Part shown: positions 11,201 through 22,483 of the stretch, piece after piece | How the letters are laid out: each line of letters opens with the position of its first letter | How positions within the stretch are numbered: position 1 is the first letter of the stretch | Source: Cenococcum geophilum 1.58 | Lineage: Eukaryota; Ascomycota; Dothideomycetes; Gloniales; Gloniaceae | Assembly: GCA_001692895.1 (NCBI GenBank) | Contig: KV748235.1 | Location: 186,001 to 250,000 of the forward strand | DNA: 64,000 nt | Direction of reading: 5' to 3' | Translations under genes and position numbers: made by a program | The notes under the pieces: model-generated | The model's database searches: none | What the model was told of the DNA's origin: nothing | The model's input: the letters and a program-made list of their open reading frames with translations, nothing else

Positions 11201-12420
11201 ATTAGAGCCGGTAGGAACTGAGTTTCGGGAGTGACATGTATTTGAGGGGGCTCATCCAAAGTCCTAGATCCCCGTCGTGAGCCTAATCCAGATTTCCCCA
11301 CTCCCCCAAACAGAGCTCCAAGACCCCCACCACTTGCCCCAGACTTGACAGGATCTGTATCAGCAGCAAGTTTCGGCGATGTCAATCTCCTAGTTGGAGC
11401 AAAAGCTTCTTTGAGTCTACCCACGGGAGATGGGCTGCGCTTTGCTGTTGAGGTTGGTTCGAGCGTCTTGGCGTGCTTTGGAGTCAGTGTGTCGTCAGTG
11501 AGCGGGGTAGAGTCGGCAATATTTGTCGATGGGTTAGAGTCGATTGTCTCAGAAGCGATCAAAGGAGAGGAGGTGGTCAGGTATCCAGTGTGTGAATGGT
11601 GAGAAGAAATCGAGGGTCTAACAGGCGGACTAGAAAATGCGGTTGGTTAGCGGTGATACGCGAGCATGCATATCCTAAAGGCAACAAAGAACATAACAAG
11701 CGAGTTGTGGCAGGTATCACAAACGACGAATACGAATACGAATAAACAACCGCCAGCGGCATTGTATGTGTGTGGATGTGTGGAGTAGTAAGATGGTTGA
11801 CGGAGAGGTTGCGATGGATGTTGTTGTGGAGCGGAGGGTCCTCCAAGTTATCCATGCACTCCGCAAGTCCAGCCGCAGCCGCTCGCTTCCCACTGGTGGC
11901 GGAGGATGGAAACAGGACCATCGTCGTCAGCACTGTCGAAAAGAGACTGAGTTACTTACGAATCCGTGTCCGAGTCCTCAGTCAATAGACTGCTGGCGAC
12001 GCTTTTGTGCAGCCTAAGCGATTCCTCGCTAGGGCCGACCTGGTCCAGGGACAGGCTATTGTCTGGAAGGGGAGGAATCTCCTCAGCGGAATCAGCCTGC
12101 GAATGATCGCCTTGAGCAACCGACTTCCTCCTCTTCCGTCTTCCTTTGAACAGTTTAGGCATCCTCCTTGTTGACTCCCCGCTGCTGCGCTTCTCCTCCG
12201 AGCCTCCAGTTTTTATTTTGTCCAGCGCGCCGTCTATGGATGACCTCGTCGGCCTCGATCCATCGCCAGGGGTGTCGGTACTTGCAATCGAGTTGGTGGA
12301 TGAATTGTTCGGTTTGGATTTGCGCCGGCTTTTGAGAACGCTGCCCAGTCCACTGTTGGTCCTGCTCAATGAGGACGCAGTGCTGGTCACTCTATCAATG
12401 GGTCCCTCTGATGCCTCCAT
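8209..12420 (-). CDS. LAM/Ysp2-type sterol transfer protein (GRAM, VASt, TM)
   Basis: Members of this family sit at ER-plasma membrane contact sites and move sterol between membranes. Exons are 12420-11960, 11629-8991 and 8939-8209, giving 1276 residues. The 51-nt intron (8940-8990) restores SWLKGPIEKGANDGQ across the end of the sterol-binding domain. The 330-nt intron (11630-11959) joins LTEDSDTD to SPPVRPS in frame. The first ~640 residues are Ser/Thr/Pro-rich and disordered, with a basic start (VLKSRRKSKP). The GRAM domain spans about 650-765 (FHNLFRSVPEDDYLIEDYS...). The VASt lipid-binding domain spans about 890-1060. A single membrane segment, VVGILVLLLAVAWL, lies near residue 1140, followed by a charged coiled coil. 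No BAR or PH domain precedes GRAM. The family call is firm; whether the long intron hides another small exon cannot be settled here. Confidence 0.88.
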
Positions 12421-12945
12421 GTTAGCAGAACAGAGCGATCTGACACGCTATTAGCAATGTTGAAGTTAGGCGATGGACATATTCCAATCCACAAGGCTAG
12501 GCTCGTCGGAGGCGGGTGAATGAAGCTGTCGTATCGCAATTAGGTTCCGCAACATGCTTGTTCAGCTGTCAAGCAAGGCGGTTCTGTGTGACGACAAGAA
12601 GCCCCAGGAATGAGAGCACCGCCAAAGCGAGGGGAAGAAAACGAAAGTGGGGCCGATCAAAGCGCGAAGCTAAGGTGATAGAAGATAACATGGATGGGCT
12701 TCAGCGTCGGCGGAGCTGAGACGAGGGCGTACTGTAGAGGGCTGATGCAGCTGCGGACCTGGTTGGAGGCCCAAGCAAGGGCGTCATAGCTAACCGACAA
12801 GCGAGGCTTGTTCACCCACCAAGTGAATCACAAGCTCATATCAAAGGCAGCCACCATTTCAGCCACCACCGACCACCTTCCTCCATCCTCCTTCTAAGAG
12901 TTATGATAGAACTGCCTCAACCGCCTATTCGCCCTATGCATCAAT
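12421..12945. other. Divergent promoter region
   Basis: This separates the start codons of the LAM-type gene (-) and the MIT-like gene (+), so it probably holds both promoters. A pyrimidine-rich stretch lies just before 12946. No operator or repeat is evident. Confidence 0.5.
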
Positions 12946-14831
12946 ATGGAGGCTGCCCACTTGACTCAAGCCTACGACCATGCCCGGAACGCCCAGCATG
13001 AGTTGGCAGCCGGAGAGTTCGCGAATGCCGCCAAAGACACGGGAGATGCAGAGGTACGGTTACACGTTTATCCAACACCCACCAACACTTCTGACTCTGT
13101 GACTGGCAGGCCCTACGGATTCTCAACCTTCTCGAACACCATCATCACCGCCTTGCAAGCATCATCAAGTCACCTTCAGCCCGCACAGCTGTCGTCAGCA
13201 ACAAAGAGCCTGAACCAGCATCTAATCCCTCCGGCTCGCCTGCAGCTCTAGTACCGTCCACAAGCGCATCTGTGATTCGGTCTGCTTCACCTACACCGTC
13301 CGTATCGTCTCCGCCTAAGCCGACATCACGTCGGAGGCCTTCCCGGGATCCGTCTTCATCGATAGCCACAAATCTAGCAACAGCTAGGGGCATACCTGGA
13401 GCTCAACCTCGGAGAGGAGCGCCAGCATCCGCAGCTTTATCTATCACCAATGCAGTGCCCAATACTCCCCCTCGTGGAGAGAGACAAAGCCGAGCTGAGA
13501 ATCAGGATTCGCCTTACTCAGCAAGAGACGCAATACAGAGGCAAGCAAGAAGAGCAGATGAATCTATCAGAAATTCAAACGAGTCTCTTAGACCATCAGC
13601 AAAACCAGACAAGGTCCAGCAAGCATCATCGCGGCAGTCTGACACAAAAGGTACCCCAGCGCATACCCCTCAGCAGGAAGAAGGGTTTCAAAGATTCTAC
13701 TCCACATTCGAGAATATTTTCTCCGCCATCTCTGCGCCTCTGGCATTCGCCAGCCTCCCCCTCAGTCCCTCCTCTACTCCATCAGCACCTGCTCCCCCTA
13801 CCAAATCAACCCGCCCTACCACCACAACCGAGACTGACCTAACATCTCTAATATCCCGTCCCGCCCTCCGTGCTCTCAAAGAAGACCAAGGCCCGAGCGG
13901 CCCTTTCGCCAATGCCGCAGAATCCTTCTACGTCGTCCCCACATCGGGCGGGACAGTCTCTTACGCCGGGATCCTCTCGCACCAACACCCTCACCAACAC
14001 CCTCACCCACACGCCCACCAACATGCCGTAGGCCAAGGCTCGCACCTCCCCGACCTCATCGAAGAAGACGCATCCGAGCACGGCAGCAACGCCGATGAAT
14101 TTGTCGATGCAGTCGAGACGCACTACCCGCCCTCGCCCACCTCCCCGCGCCACATGCGACGCCACGCCAAACCCCCACCAGCGCCCTCGACGCGCGCCAT
14201 CCCCGCCGGCCGCGGCACGAGCCGCAAAACAATGGAGGAGCTCGAGCTCGAAAACACGACCCTGCGCGCCCTCCTCGACAAGCAGAGCCGCCGCCTGCAG
14301 ATGTGGGAAGCGACCTCGCAGTCGCAGTCGCTCGCGCTCGCGCAGTCCTTCCGTGCGCGCGCCCCGCCCGGCCTCGCCGCCGCCGTCTCCGACCCCAGCG
14401 CCCTGGCCCAGGCCGTCGCGATGGGCATGGGCATCGCGCCGCCGCTGCCCTCGCCCTCGCGCGCCAGCTCCACCGGCACGCGCACCCCGACCGGTGCTAC
14501 TACGCGGGCCTCGCCCCCGTCTGCTACGGCGGCCGCCAAGGCGGTCGAGGACGCTGAGGCGAGGATCCAGGAGCTTGCGGCGCAGGTCGAGGCGCTGAGC
14601 CGCGAAAAGGAGCGCGGGGCGCGCGAGATCGAGAAGCTTACGGCGGTGCTGGCGCGCTATAGGGAGCAGTGGGAGAAGCTGAAGGCCGGGGCGCGGGGCA
14701 GGCGGGAGCGCGAGCGCGCCAAGGAGGCGGGGCGGGAGAAGGAGGGGGAGAATGGGACTGCGGAGGGCGATGGGGGTGAGGAGGAAGGGGAGGAGGGTAG
14801 TGGAGAGGGTGAGGGGCCGGGGAAGGGGTGA
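12946..14831 (+). CDS. MIT-like N-terminal, coiled-coil protein (possible Atg38/NRBF2 type)
   Basis: Exons are 12946-13053 and 13110-14831 (609 residues). The 56-nt intron joins TGDAE to ALRILNLLEHHHHRL, which completes a three-helix repeat of MIT type at residues 1-60. A long disordered Ser/Pro/Thr-rich middle contains HQHPHQHPHPHAHQH. Then come a helix TMEELELENTTLRALLDKQS around residue 390 and a second coiled coil IQELAAQVEALSREKE near 510, ending in a Lys/Arg/Glu/Gly-rich tail. The MIT plus coiled-coil layout recalls Atg38/NRBF2, a subunit of the autophagy PI3-kinase complex. That is an inference from architecture only and should be treated as tentative. The second half is very GC-rich, unlike the first exon. 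Confidence 0.7.
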
Positions 14832-15427
14832 GAGTGCAGTGTTTAGGGATGCTGGAATGGATGAATGAATGAATGAGCCGCTGGAACTGGTTCCACTTGG
14901 CTAGCACAAGTGGCGGGTAGAGATATCACATAGACTATTTTCGACTGTAGTACAGCCATATATAATAAGCTCTTTCAGAGCCCCCATCACGTAGATAGAT
15001 ATCAACACTAATGCCGACAAACTCATCAATCAACAATCGCTCTTTGCATTTCATAACTCAAGCAATGGTATCTCTTCACACACGCCCCAGAAAACCAGGT
15101 CCTCGTACCAGTCGGTGTCCCACACGCCGTTTCGGATATCATGCCTTGCTCCAAACCAAACGTCTCACTGTCATACACATAAACACACAACCACACGTGC
15201 ACGCGCCCTCTCGCCAGCCCTAAAAAGTAGCGAGTCCCGCCCATTAAAGAAAAACAACGCAAAACGCCAAATCTCGCCCGTTCGATTAAAGCCCAGCCCA
15301 ACTCCTAATACACCCCTGAAAGCAAAAAACGACAGACACCGCAGGGACCAAATGAAGCCCACAGAGCTCCCCAAGAAGGGGCGCATCAAAACAACGCAAG
15401 TTAAAAAAAAAACAGCTGAAAAGCAAA
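14832..15427. other. Convergent 3' intergenic region
   Basis: This lies between the 3' ends of the MIT-like gene (+) and the TMEM184 gene (-). Overlapping frames on both strands have no domain features. A short GAATGAATGAATGA run near 14862 is the only repeat seen. Confidence 0.5.
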
Positions 15428-17224
15428 TCAAATCTTCCCAAACGGCGGCGGCCTATCCTTGTCCCCACCACTCGTCTTCGCGCCCGCAAAAAGACCCCAC
15501 TCCGTGCTCGGCCGCTCGCCCAGGTCCTGCTGGCGCACTTGCGGCCTGCGCTGCGGGCTAACAGTCGCAGCCGCGCCCACGCCCTGATACGTCGTATCCT
15601 GCGGCACGAAGCTGCGGCCATGGTGCGCATCGCCGTCGTCGTCATCGTCGTCGAGGGGCCCGGTGTACGAGGGCGGGAGCGGCGCCGAGGGAAGGTGGTC
15701 CGGGTTCAGCTCCGTGATGTCGGAGCTGGCGTCCGTGACGCCCGCGTACTGCCGATCATACGGGTTAGCCTGCGCGTGCGAGAGCAAGCTCGCGCGGTCC
15801 TCGTCCAGGGGCTTGTACGCGGTGGAGCCGCCCTTCTTCATCCCTGGGGTCATCACGGCCTCGGTGGCGGCTTCGCCGTTGCCGGCGAAGGTGGGGCCCG
15901 TGGGGTAGGGCGTGTTGCTGTCGAGCGAGCCGAGTTTGGTCGAGTTCTTGTACGAGATGTCGTTGTGTCGGTGCCGCACGCCGACGAAGAGCCAGCGGAA
16001 GCCGCGGCTGCATGCTTTGATGATGTCCCAGGGGTTAAATGCAGAGGCGAGGGCGCGGCTAGGGCCGTTGGCGTAGGTAGTGGGGATGGGACCGCTGAAG
16101 CCAGATGTCGGGGCGTTGATGGGGTCTTTGTAGCGCGAGATGTCGTATGGCGTCCATGGGAAGGCGAATATATGCATGGTAGCAAATACAGCCATTTCAA
16201 CGCAAAGGAGCATGCTAGGTATACCGACTTTGAGGTCCGGGTAGGCGATCTTATTGCTGGGTTTCAGCGGACCGCTGGAGCTAGTGAGGAAAGATATAAC
16301 GAGCGTTTGCCAGAAAGAGAAAAAGATGACAAGCTTGATGCAGAGAATCTTAAGAAACGGTCGATGTGGTGATAGGTCGGCCCTTAGCTGGAAGTAGAAC
16401 TGGATCAAGCAGTACATAGCGATGGTTACAGATGCACCTTCAAAAAGCATTACCCAGAGGTGAGCGAATACGGGGTTAAGAGAGGCCTCGCAGTACCGGC
16501 CGCCGAGTTGCGTGACAACAGACACGATGGTGAATAGAACGCGGATGAAACAGTATTGGAAAACACCAATCCAAATAATCTGGGATAAGTTAGTAAGACG
16601 TCTCAGTAGTAAAGATCACAGCAGCGCACATTGAACCAAGTGAGACCACTCTGTGGTCTCCTCAAAAAACCTTTGTCTTGACCACCAGTACACATCTGCA
16701 TCCAACTCAACGGCCATATCCAGTTCTTTGGTTGAAGAGTTCGAAAGTATTCTTTCTGGTCATGTAGGCTCGATGCAATGTAGTGGCATAGCAACGTAAA
16801 GAAGCTCGCGAGTGCAAATGCCTCATAGCAATCTCGCAGGACCTCAAAATAAATGGCGTGCCTGTAGTAGAGATAGGAAAGGAAGGAAACGGTGGCGTAT
16901 ATCGGGATCATGAAAAGAATACGTATAACACTAGTGCGATTCATCGTCAGTAAGGCCTCGAGCACGTTCACAGCGCTTTATACATACTGTTTTTGTTCCC
17001 ATGGCTTAAGGTAGTGTGTAATGTGTCTGAGAATAAGGAACAGCGAAATGCTCAAGGCTATTAACCCAAATGTAACCGAAAGGATGAGGCCAAAGTGATG
17101 AAATTTGAGGTTGTGCCATACCGGACCCTCCTTAACTGCAACGGGATGTTAGCAAGCTGCTTAATCCTCTTCGTGGTGCGGCATTACTTGTCTCCTCGGT
17201 CAATGTTGTGTTGCACGTCACCAT
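15428..17224 (-). CDS. TMEM184/DUF300 (OST-alpha family) membrane protein
   Basis: Exons are 17224-17188, 17135-16988, 16930-16630 and 16579-15428, giving 545 residues. All three introns (52, 57 and 50 nt) have GT-AG ends and restore the family sequence. The start is MVTCNTTLTEET. HHFGLILSVTFGLIALSIS is the first membrane segment, EQKHVIRILFMIPIY spans the second splice site, and EVLRDCYEAFALASFFTLLCHY is the family signature. SGLTWFN-IIWIGVFQYCFIR spans the third. About seven hydrophobic segments fill residues 20-300. The C terminus is hydrophilic and disordered. The family includes yeast and human TMEM184 homologues, some linked to vacuolar or transport functions. The substrate here is unknown. 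Confidence 0.9.
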
Positions 17225-17836
17225 TGCGACAGTTCGATATCCTCCCCGAATGCGCAACCGTGAGATTCCTACTTTCAAACCGTTCCCAGGCACTATTACG
17301 AACACATCCAGGCAAAGAGAATAGGAACGCAGTGGTGTTTAAGGGTTAGAGCTCGGCAAACAGATGAAGCGAACTGTAAGCTGACAAGCGGATTCCAGTC
17401 CTGCGTGCGTGGTCACAAGATACAGATTCGTGTGGTAGTAATGAAATGAGGCGCGCTGAATGTGACAATGGCGTTGTTAAACGTATTGGAGTGGTTGTGG
17501 CAACGTTGATGTTAGGAAGAGCTGGGAATGAAGATGTTAGTTCAAGATTGAGGCTGAGCAGCCGGCTGTGAAAGCGCCTGCGCGTAATGGCATTGAGGCA
17601 AAAGACCCCCAGAGTTTTAAAACACAGGGGCTTGCAAACTTGCCACCGAAGTTTCACGGTCACATTCCTTGCCTTCTCTGCTAATAAACGGCAGCTGCTC
17701 TCTACGGCTTGTAACTAGTATTTTTATTTTTTATTTTTATTTTTATTTTTATTTTTTTGGCATCATTTATGTGAATTTGGTGCTTCTATACCTCTGATCG
17801 TCCTACATCTTCTTTCAGGTTCTCGACCACGTACTA
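17225..17836. other. Gene-poor region upstream of the TMEM184 gene
   Basis: This contains the presumed TMEM184 promoter and, from 17720, a T-rich low-complexity run. A minus-strand frame of 105 codons at 17346-17663 has no recognisable domain. Confidence 0.5.
17720..17758. repeat. T-rich TTTTTA microsatellite
   Basis: About seven units of TTTTTA or TTTTA follow one another, directly before the first transposon-like block. Confidence 0.9.
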
Positions 17837-19044
17837 ACGTCTTAGCCACCCAGCCACCCAAGCAAGCCACCCAAAATTACACCAAAATTAGCCTACCTTA
17901 TCCCTTAGCACGTTAGGGTCCGTAGACGAAGTGGCCCGTGCGCGAACACCAGAACCAAAAGTCGCGTATAGTCACGGAGCCTTGATCTTATTGATTCTAT
18001 TAGTTAGCTCTTATCAATTACCTACGGACCCAAATTAACATGCCAAGGGATATACTCATAAATTTACTACTACTTATTAAATGATCATAAAATTAAATAT
18101 TTAAGTATTTAAGTTAATAGTTTATAAGTTTAAATATTAAATTTTTAAAATAGTAAAAGTGTTAGATGACGATGTTACCTAGGTTATATATATTGTCCCC
18201 ACAGCTATGCCTTGCATTTCGTGGTTTATGCGATAGCTAAGTGGTGCGGAGCTTAAAAATAATTAATTTTTTACTTAAAAAGTTTATTATATTAGTAGTA
18301 AACGTATATAAATATTTATTTTTGAATTTTGAATTTTATGTATTAAGTAGTGGTAGAGTTATTAATATAGGGCACTACTAGCCGGACACCCCCTAATTAC
18401 TGCGCGCACACCCCCCAATTACTGCTCGCACACCCCCCCTCGAAACAGGCTTAGATCCTTCCTCCTCCGGTTAGAATATCACGTGTGTTTGACTTGTTTA
18501 CACCCAAATCGCGAAAACAACACCACGCACCCATACCTAAATCAACACCTCGCATTTGCGTTACCTTCTTATCTAAAGGCCTGCAATTGTAGAGCGTTAT
18601 CGCGGTTGCCTGGCTGACTCTACGAATCGCATTGATAACTCTACTCAGCGGGAGCTCTCAGCATTCGAGCGAAATGATGGCTGCACTACCCGCGCTCGCG
18701 CGCGGGCGCGGGTGCGGGCGTGCCCATAGAGGCAATCTACAGACGTTAAAATAGAGGCAGCAGCACCAAATCTAGTTCTTACAGCGCTTCGCAGAGCACT
18801 CCGCAGAGTTATTAGGTATGGGCGCGTGGTGTTGTTTTCGCGATTTAAGTGTAAACAAGTCAAACACACGTGATATTCTAACCGGAGGAGGAAGGATCTA
18901 AGCCTGTTTCGGGGGGGTGTGCGAGCAGTAATTGAGGGGTGTGCGCGCAGTAGTTAGGGGGTGTCCGGCTAGTATTGCCCTTAATATATAAAGTTAGCTG
19001 GTTTTGACGTAATTCTAGGTGGCTCGCTTGGGTGGCTAAGACGT
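17837..19044. mobile_element. Outer TIR element (non-autonomous DNA transposon-like)
   Basis: The two ends are imperfect inverted repeats of about 60 bp. The left reads ACGTCTTAGCCACCCA, then AAGCAAGCCACCCA and AATTAC. The right end, read on the other strand, gives ACGTCTTAGCCACCCA, then AGCGAGCCACCTA and AATTAC. The left end has an extra GCCACCCA unit. The interior is AT-rich, has no coding frame, and holds the 611-bp element at 18370-18980. No clear target-site duplication is visible, so the outer limits are approximate. Confidence 0.6.
18370..18980. mobile_element. MITE-like foldback element with 8-bp target duplication
   Basis: The element is 611 bp with terminal inverted repeats of about 165 bp. 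Both arms start GGGCA(C/A)TACTAGCC, pass through C-tract motifs (GCGCGCACACCCC, GCTCGCACACCCC) and a segment with TCCTCCTCCGGTTAG, and end near CGCGAAAACAACACCACGC. The interior (about 275 bp) has no transposase. The flanks are TTAATATA at 18362-18369 and again at 18981-18988. An 8-bp duplication is typical of hAT-type insertion, so a hAT-derived MITE is the likeliest class. The class is inferred; the repeats and duplication are seen. Confidence 0.82.
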
Positions 19045-19112
19045 GCTGACGCCACACCCCAAATAATTCGTTAGATCGTCAAACAAAAATATACGCTAAA
19101 TTCTGTGCACAT

Positions 19113-19247
19113 ACAGCATCTCTTCAATTCCGGTGGTTAGCGCAGCCACTTCCGCACGGCCTTTTTGTAGGGGAAATTTTGGTATTTTTGCTGTTTAGGG
19201 GAAAGTTGGCAAAACACGCTAACCACCGGATGCGCCAGGATGCTGTA
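19113..19247 (+). mobile_element. Small TA-flanked MITE, copy 1
   Basis: This 135-bp palindromic element begins TACAGCATC and ends GATGCTGTA. Subterminal arms are CCGGTGGTTAGCG and CGCTAACCACCGG. Its centre (GCACGGCCTTTTTG...GCTGTTTAGGGGAAAG) matches the copy at 42173-42301 in reverse orientation. The ends TA|CAGCATC and GATGCTG|TA fit insertion at a TA dinucleotide, as for Tc1/mariner-derived MITEs. Confidence 0.82.
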
Positions 19248-20942
19248 GGCGGACAAATCTTCATCTATTGGACAACGCAATAGAATATCATATCTAACAT
19301 ACCAACAGTATATAAAGCTTCGATCAAGTTGCGCCTTAGGCATTTTTCACTAAAGAAACGATAGCGTTGTTTCGCCGTTGCCTTTTTCATAGCCACCAAA
19401 TATTACACATGTAGAGTTTTGGAATCCTACGAGGTCGTTACTGTAAAGAGCGACATCTGTGTGACCCGCTAAGAGCGAAGGAATAATCCGCCTTGGGCAA
19501 TCCTAGAAGTTCATGTAACTTCGCATTTTCTGATGTTATGACGTTGAGAGGCATAAGGCATCCTCCAGCCACAATAAGAATGCCTAGAACGTTATTACGG
19601 CATGTTCAAATGTTCATGCATGCAGTCGTTCTTTGGGTTGAGCATGTGTCTTTTTACAAGGCCGTGCTCACCTGAGGCTCACAACCTCAAAAGTCTAAAT
19701 GGTCCAACCAGTTCAAAGCCTCTTCAAGCGATGCAGCTAAATTTACCCAAGCGGCGATACCAATGTCCTGAAAAGGAATCTAGTTCACTTTCCCGATTCT
19801 GAACGAACAGTAATCGGTGTTGTTCATCACCCTTATCGATAACCTCAAAAATAGTCAGTGGGGAAGCCCATATTCCTCACGAATTATACCATCAATACTA
19901 ATCGAACAGTAAGCGCTGCTCCCCCTCATCCAGTATTTATATAGATCGCGGAAGCTTCAGTAGGGCATCTCCCCATGATACGACTTCTAGCACCAAGTTT
20001 CCAAGTCAAATCCTTCTTATTTCACGAGATGTTCTCAAGACAGCCTGGAGAAACACTCTCTCGTTCGCTATTATAGGGCTGCTCTGAAGCCTTGATCAGC
20101 TATTAAACAACCAGGGCAAGCTATAACTAGCCATGTGACAATGTCCTTTGGCGATGGGCCTGGGTTTCTTCGTATGCTCTAATTTAGAGTACTAGGCGAA
20201 TAGTCGACCTGATAGAACAAGACGTCAGTAGAGGTCTTGCAACCAAATTCCAAAGAACAAAGGTAATTTTTGAAATTCCAATCAGACATCTAAGGAAGGT
20301 TGAACACTCAATGCACATCTGAAATAGGTTCTAGTCAATGGCTAGCGTGGAATGTAGAAGGGGTTTCATCATGAAGAACGTCAGGGAGTGGCATATAAGG
20401 GATATTCGCTTACTGGGTTGATCGGTACATTCACATGGCCCTAAAATACCCATATCACCATCCTATATAGTTCCCCGTTTGAGGTCGGAAGGCAAACAGC
20501 ATTCAGTCTAGGGCCAGCTCAAGGCTCTGTATCCTGGAGAACTGCCAAACACGGCGACTCCGAGACATTCGGATTGGGATGTAGGATCGAGCCCACAGCT
20601 AGGGCAGCGAAACTTTTTAGTGCTCCGGATATCAAAGATTCTCCATTTCCGTACACTAAACCAGGAGCGACATATTGCGGCTTTGCTCGCTGCTAAGACG
20701 CCAAGAGCCCCCTAATACTCTCCGCAATGGTTATTTTTACATTTACATAATAAGGTTGCGCTGCCTAGTACATTTACAGAGTCGCCAAGGAAACTCAGCC
20801 CCACGTTTATTTTCAGGCTTGGCAGGGGCCTTTCCTGACAGGACTTATTGGGCAGCCTTCCTACTGGTGTGCGGTTGTACAACAATATTTCTTCCTTCTC
20901 TTTCGTCTGGCCTGTAATTCTTCACTTTCATATGCAAAAAAG
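19248..20942. other. Gene-poor stretch
   Basis: All frames are short and show no family signature. The composition is ordinary rather than TpA-rich, so this is not an obvious RIP-degraded transposon. Nothing else is seen. Confidence 0.5.
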
Positions 20943-21030
20943 CATCATTGCTCTGCTATACATGGTAGGGTATGTCCTTTGAGGATAGGAACTGGTGAAG
21001 TTACTAATCATCATTGCTCTGCTATACATG
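20943..21030. repeat. 22-bp direct repeats flanking a 42-bp copy from the kinase gene
   Basis: The 22-bp sequence starting CATCATTGCTC and ending ATACATG occurs at 20943-20964 and 21009-21030. Between them lies a segment that, with the end of the first repeat (20961-21002), is identical over 42 bases to 25202-25243 inside the APH-type kinase gene, in the same orientation. The layout looks like a templated insertion made during break repair. Confidence 0.88.
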
Positions 21031-21501
21031 TATGCAATCATGCCACTATCAATCCAAATAAGCATATTCAGAAGGTGCATTTAGTTTCCGATAATCCTCC
21101 AATTTCCCAGGGTAAAAGCGAATGGCTATGTCACATTCCTGCAGGATCAAAAGGAACCAGTGTTAGCGAGTCCTTAACAAGGCGCTGCACGAATTCGCAC
21201 TGAACGCCGGAAATAACCAAGCCTAGCTTACGACAAGGGCCTTAAACTAACCCACTCGCATCCTACCAATCTCAGAATAATCAAATCTCTCTTCAATACC
21301 CTGTTCTAAGGTCCGTTCGTGCAGAAAGCCATCTTTTCCGGGCACGCTCTCCAAAGCGCTGATATAATTTCCCATTGTATATAAATATTATATTCCCTCC
21401 TATCTAGTCATCATTCATCTCAATAATTACAGTTTCGACTATTCTACCAAGCACTCCTTATCACTGTTTCCTCTTTAATCAGTATTGATTCAGTTTTGAA
21501 T
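21031..21501. other. Upstream region of the M43 protease gene
   Basis: No gene is present. The last 120 bases hold a TATA-like sequence and a pyrimidine-rich leader before the start codon at 21502. Confidence 0.5.
21378..21387 (+). promoter_or_regulatory. TATA-like box before the M43 protease gene
   Basis: TATATAAATA lies about 115 bases upstream of the start codon at 21502, a usual spacing for a regulated fungal promoter. It is assigned by motif and position only. Confidence 0.4.
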
Positions 21502-22483
21502 ATGAAGTCTCTCGCTACCCTTCTTCTGGGACTTGTTGCCACCCCCATGGCACTCGCTATGGCCCCATGTCTAAACGAAGACTACTCGTACGACCCTCTC
21601 AATATAACTGCAAGAGAAGCACGAAGCAATCTTGCACGTCTGAGGACTCGGGATACTATAACGGTCGATCTCTGGATCCACGTCCTCGTGTCCGGGCCTA
21701 CCGCAGCAGACGGATATGTCGATGCCACCGGTATCCTCTCGCAAGTAGATTACCTACAGGAGCACTACGCACCATGGGGCATCCAGTTCCAGGTCAAGCC
21801 AATCTCGTATGCGCTCAATGCCGAATGGGCCGCCGCCATCGATAACGACAAAGACGAGAAGATGCGGCAGCTCCATCGCGGAGACTACAAGAGTTTGAAC
21901 GTGTATCTAGTCGAAGGCGCGACTAGCGGCGTCTGCTCCCTGCCGATCGAAGGGACTGATCCTCTGGATCAGACCCAGCTTGATGGAGATGGCTGCTTCG
22001 TCCCATTGAGCTCAGGTATCAGTTCCGCGGACGGAACAGTAGCACATGAAAGTACGTACCAGTATTAATTTAGCTGGAGATATAGTTCAGAGCCAGGCCA
22101 TTACAATGCTAATTGAATATAGTCGGCCATTGGTTCGGTCTGCTCCACGTGTTCCAGGGAGGCTGCGCTGGCACAGATTACTGCGATGACACAGCCGCTC
22201 AAGCCAATCCCTCATATGGCAAGATGGCAACTCCAGGTGACTTGAACAGCTGTCCAGCCGGTGATTCTTGTCCTAATGACCCTGGCCTTGACAACGTCTT
22301 CAATTTCGTGAGTGTTTATCCAAGCTACAAACCGAATGCCCACGGACTAACATTGTTTGTGACCAGATGGATTACACTGATTGTTCGCATCAGTTTACGA
22401 CTTGCCAGGGCGGCCGCATGATTGCTAGCTACAACAACTTCCGGGCGAACAGGGCTATTGCTGCTGGTGTGCTGTGGAAATAA
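21502..22483 (+). CDS. Secreted M43-family metalloprotease
   Basis: This is a zinc endopeptidase of the pappalysin-like M43 group, exported from the cell. Exons are 21502-22051, 22123-22307 and 22367-22483 (283 residues). The start MKSLATLLLGLVATPMALA is a clear signal peptide. The first intron lies inside the active site: joining the exons gives HEIGHWFGLLH (His182, Glu183, His186, His192), the extended metzincin zinc motif. The second intron falls just before MDYTDC, the Met-turn (Met246). Several Cys residues flank the active site (GGCAGTDYCDDT, NSCPAGDSC), consistent with a disulfide-stabilised secreted enzyme. The length is normal for fungal members, and nothing is broken. It stands alone, with no protease neighbour. 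Confidence 0.93.
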
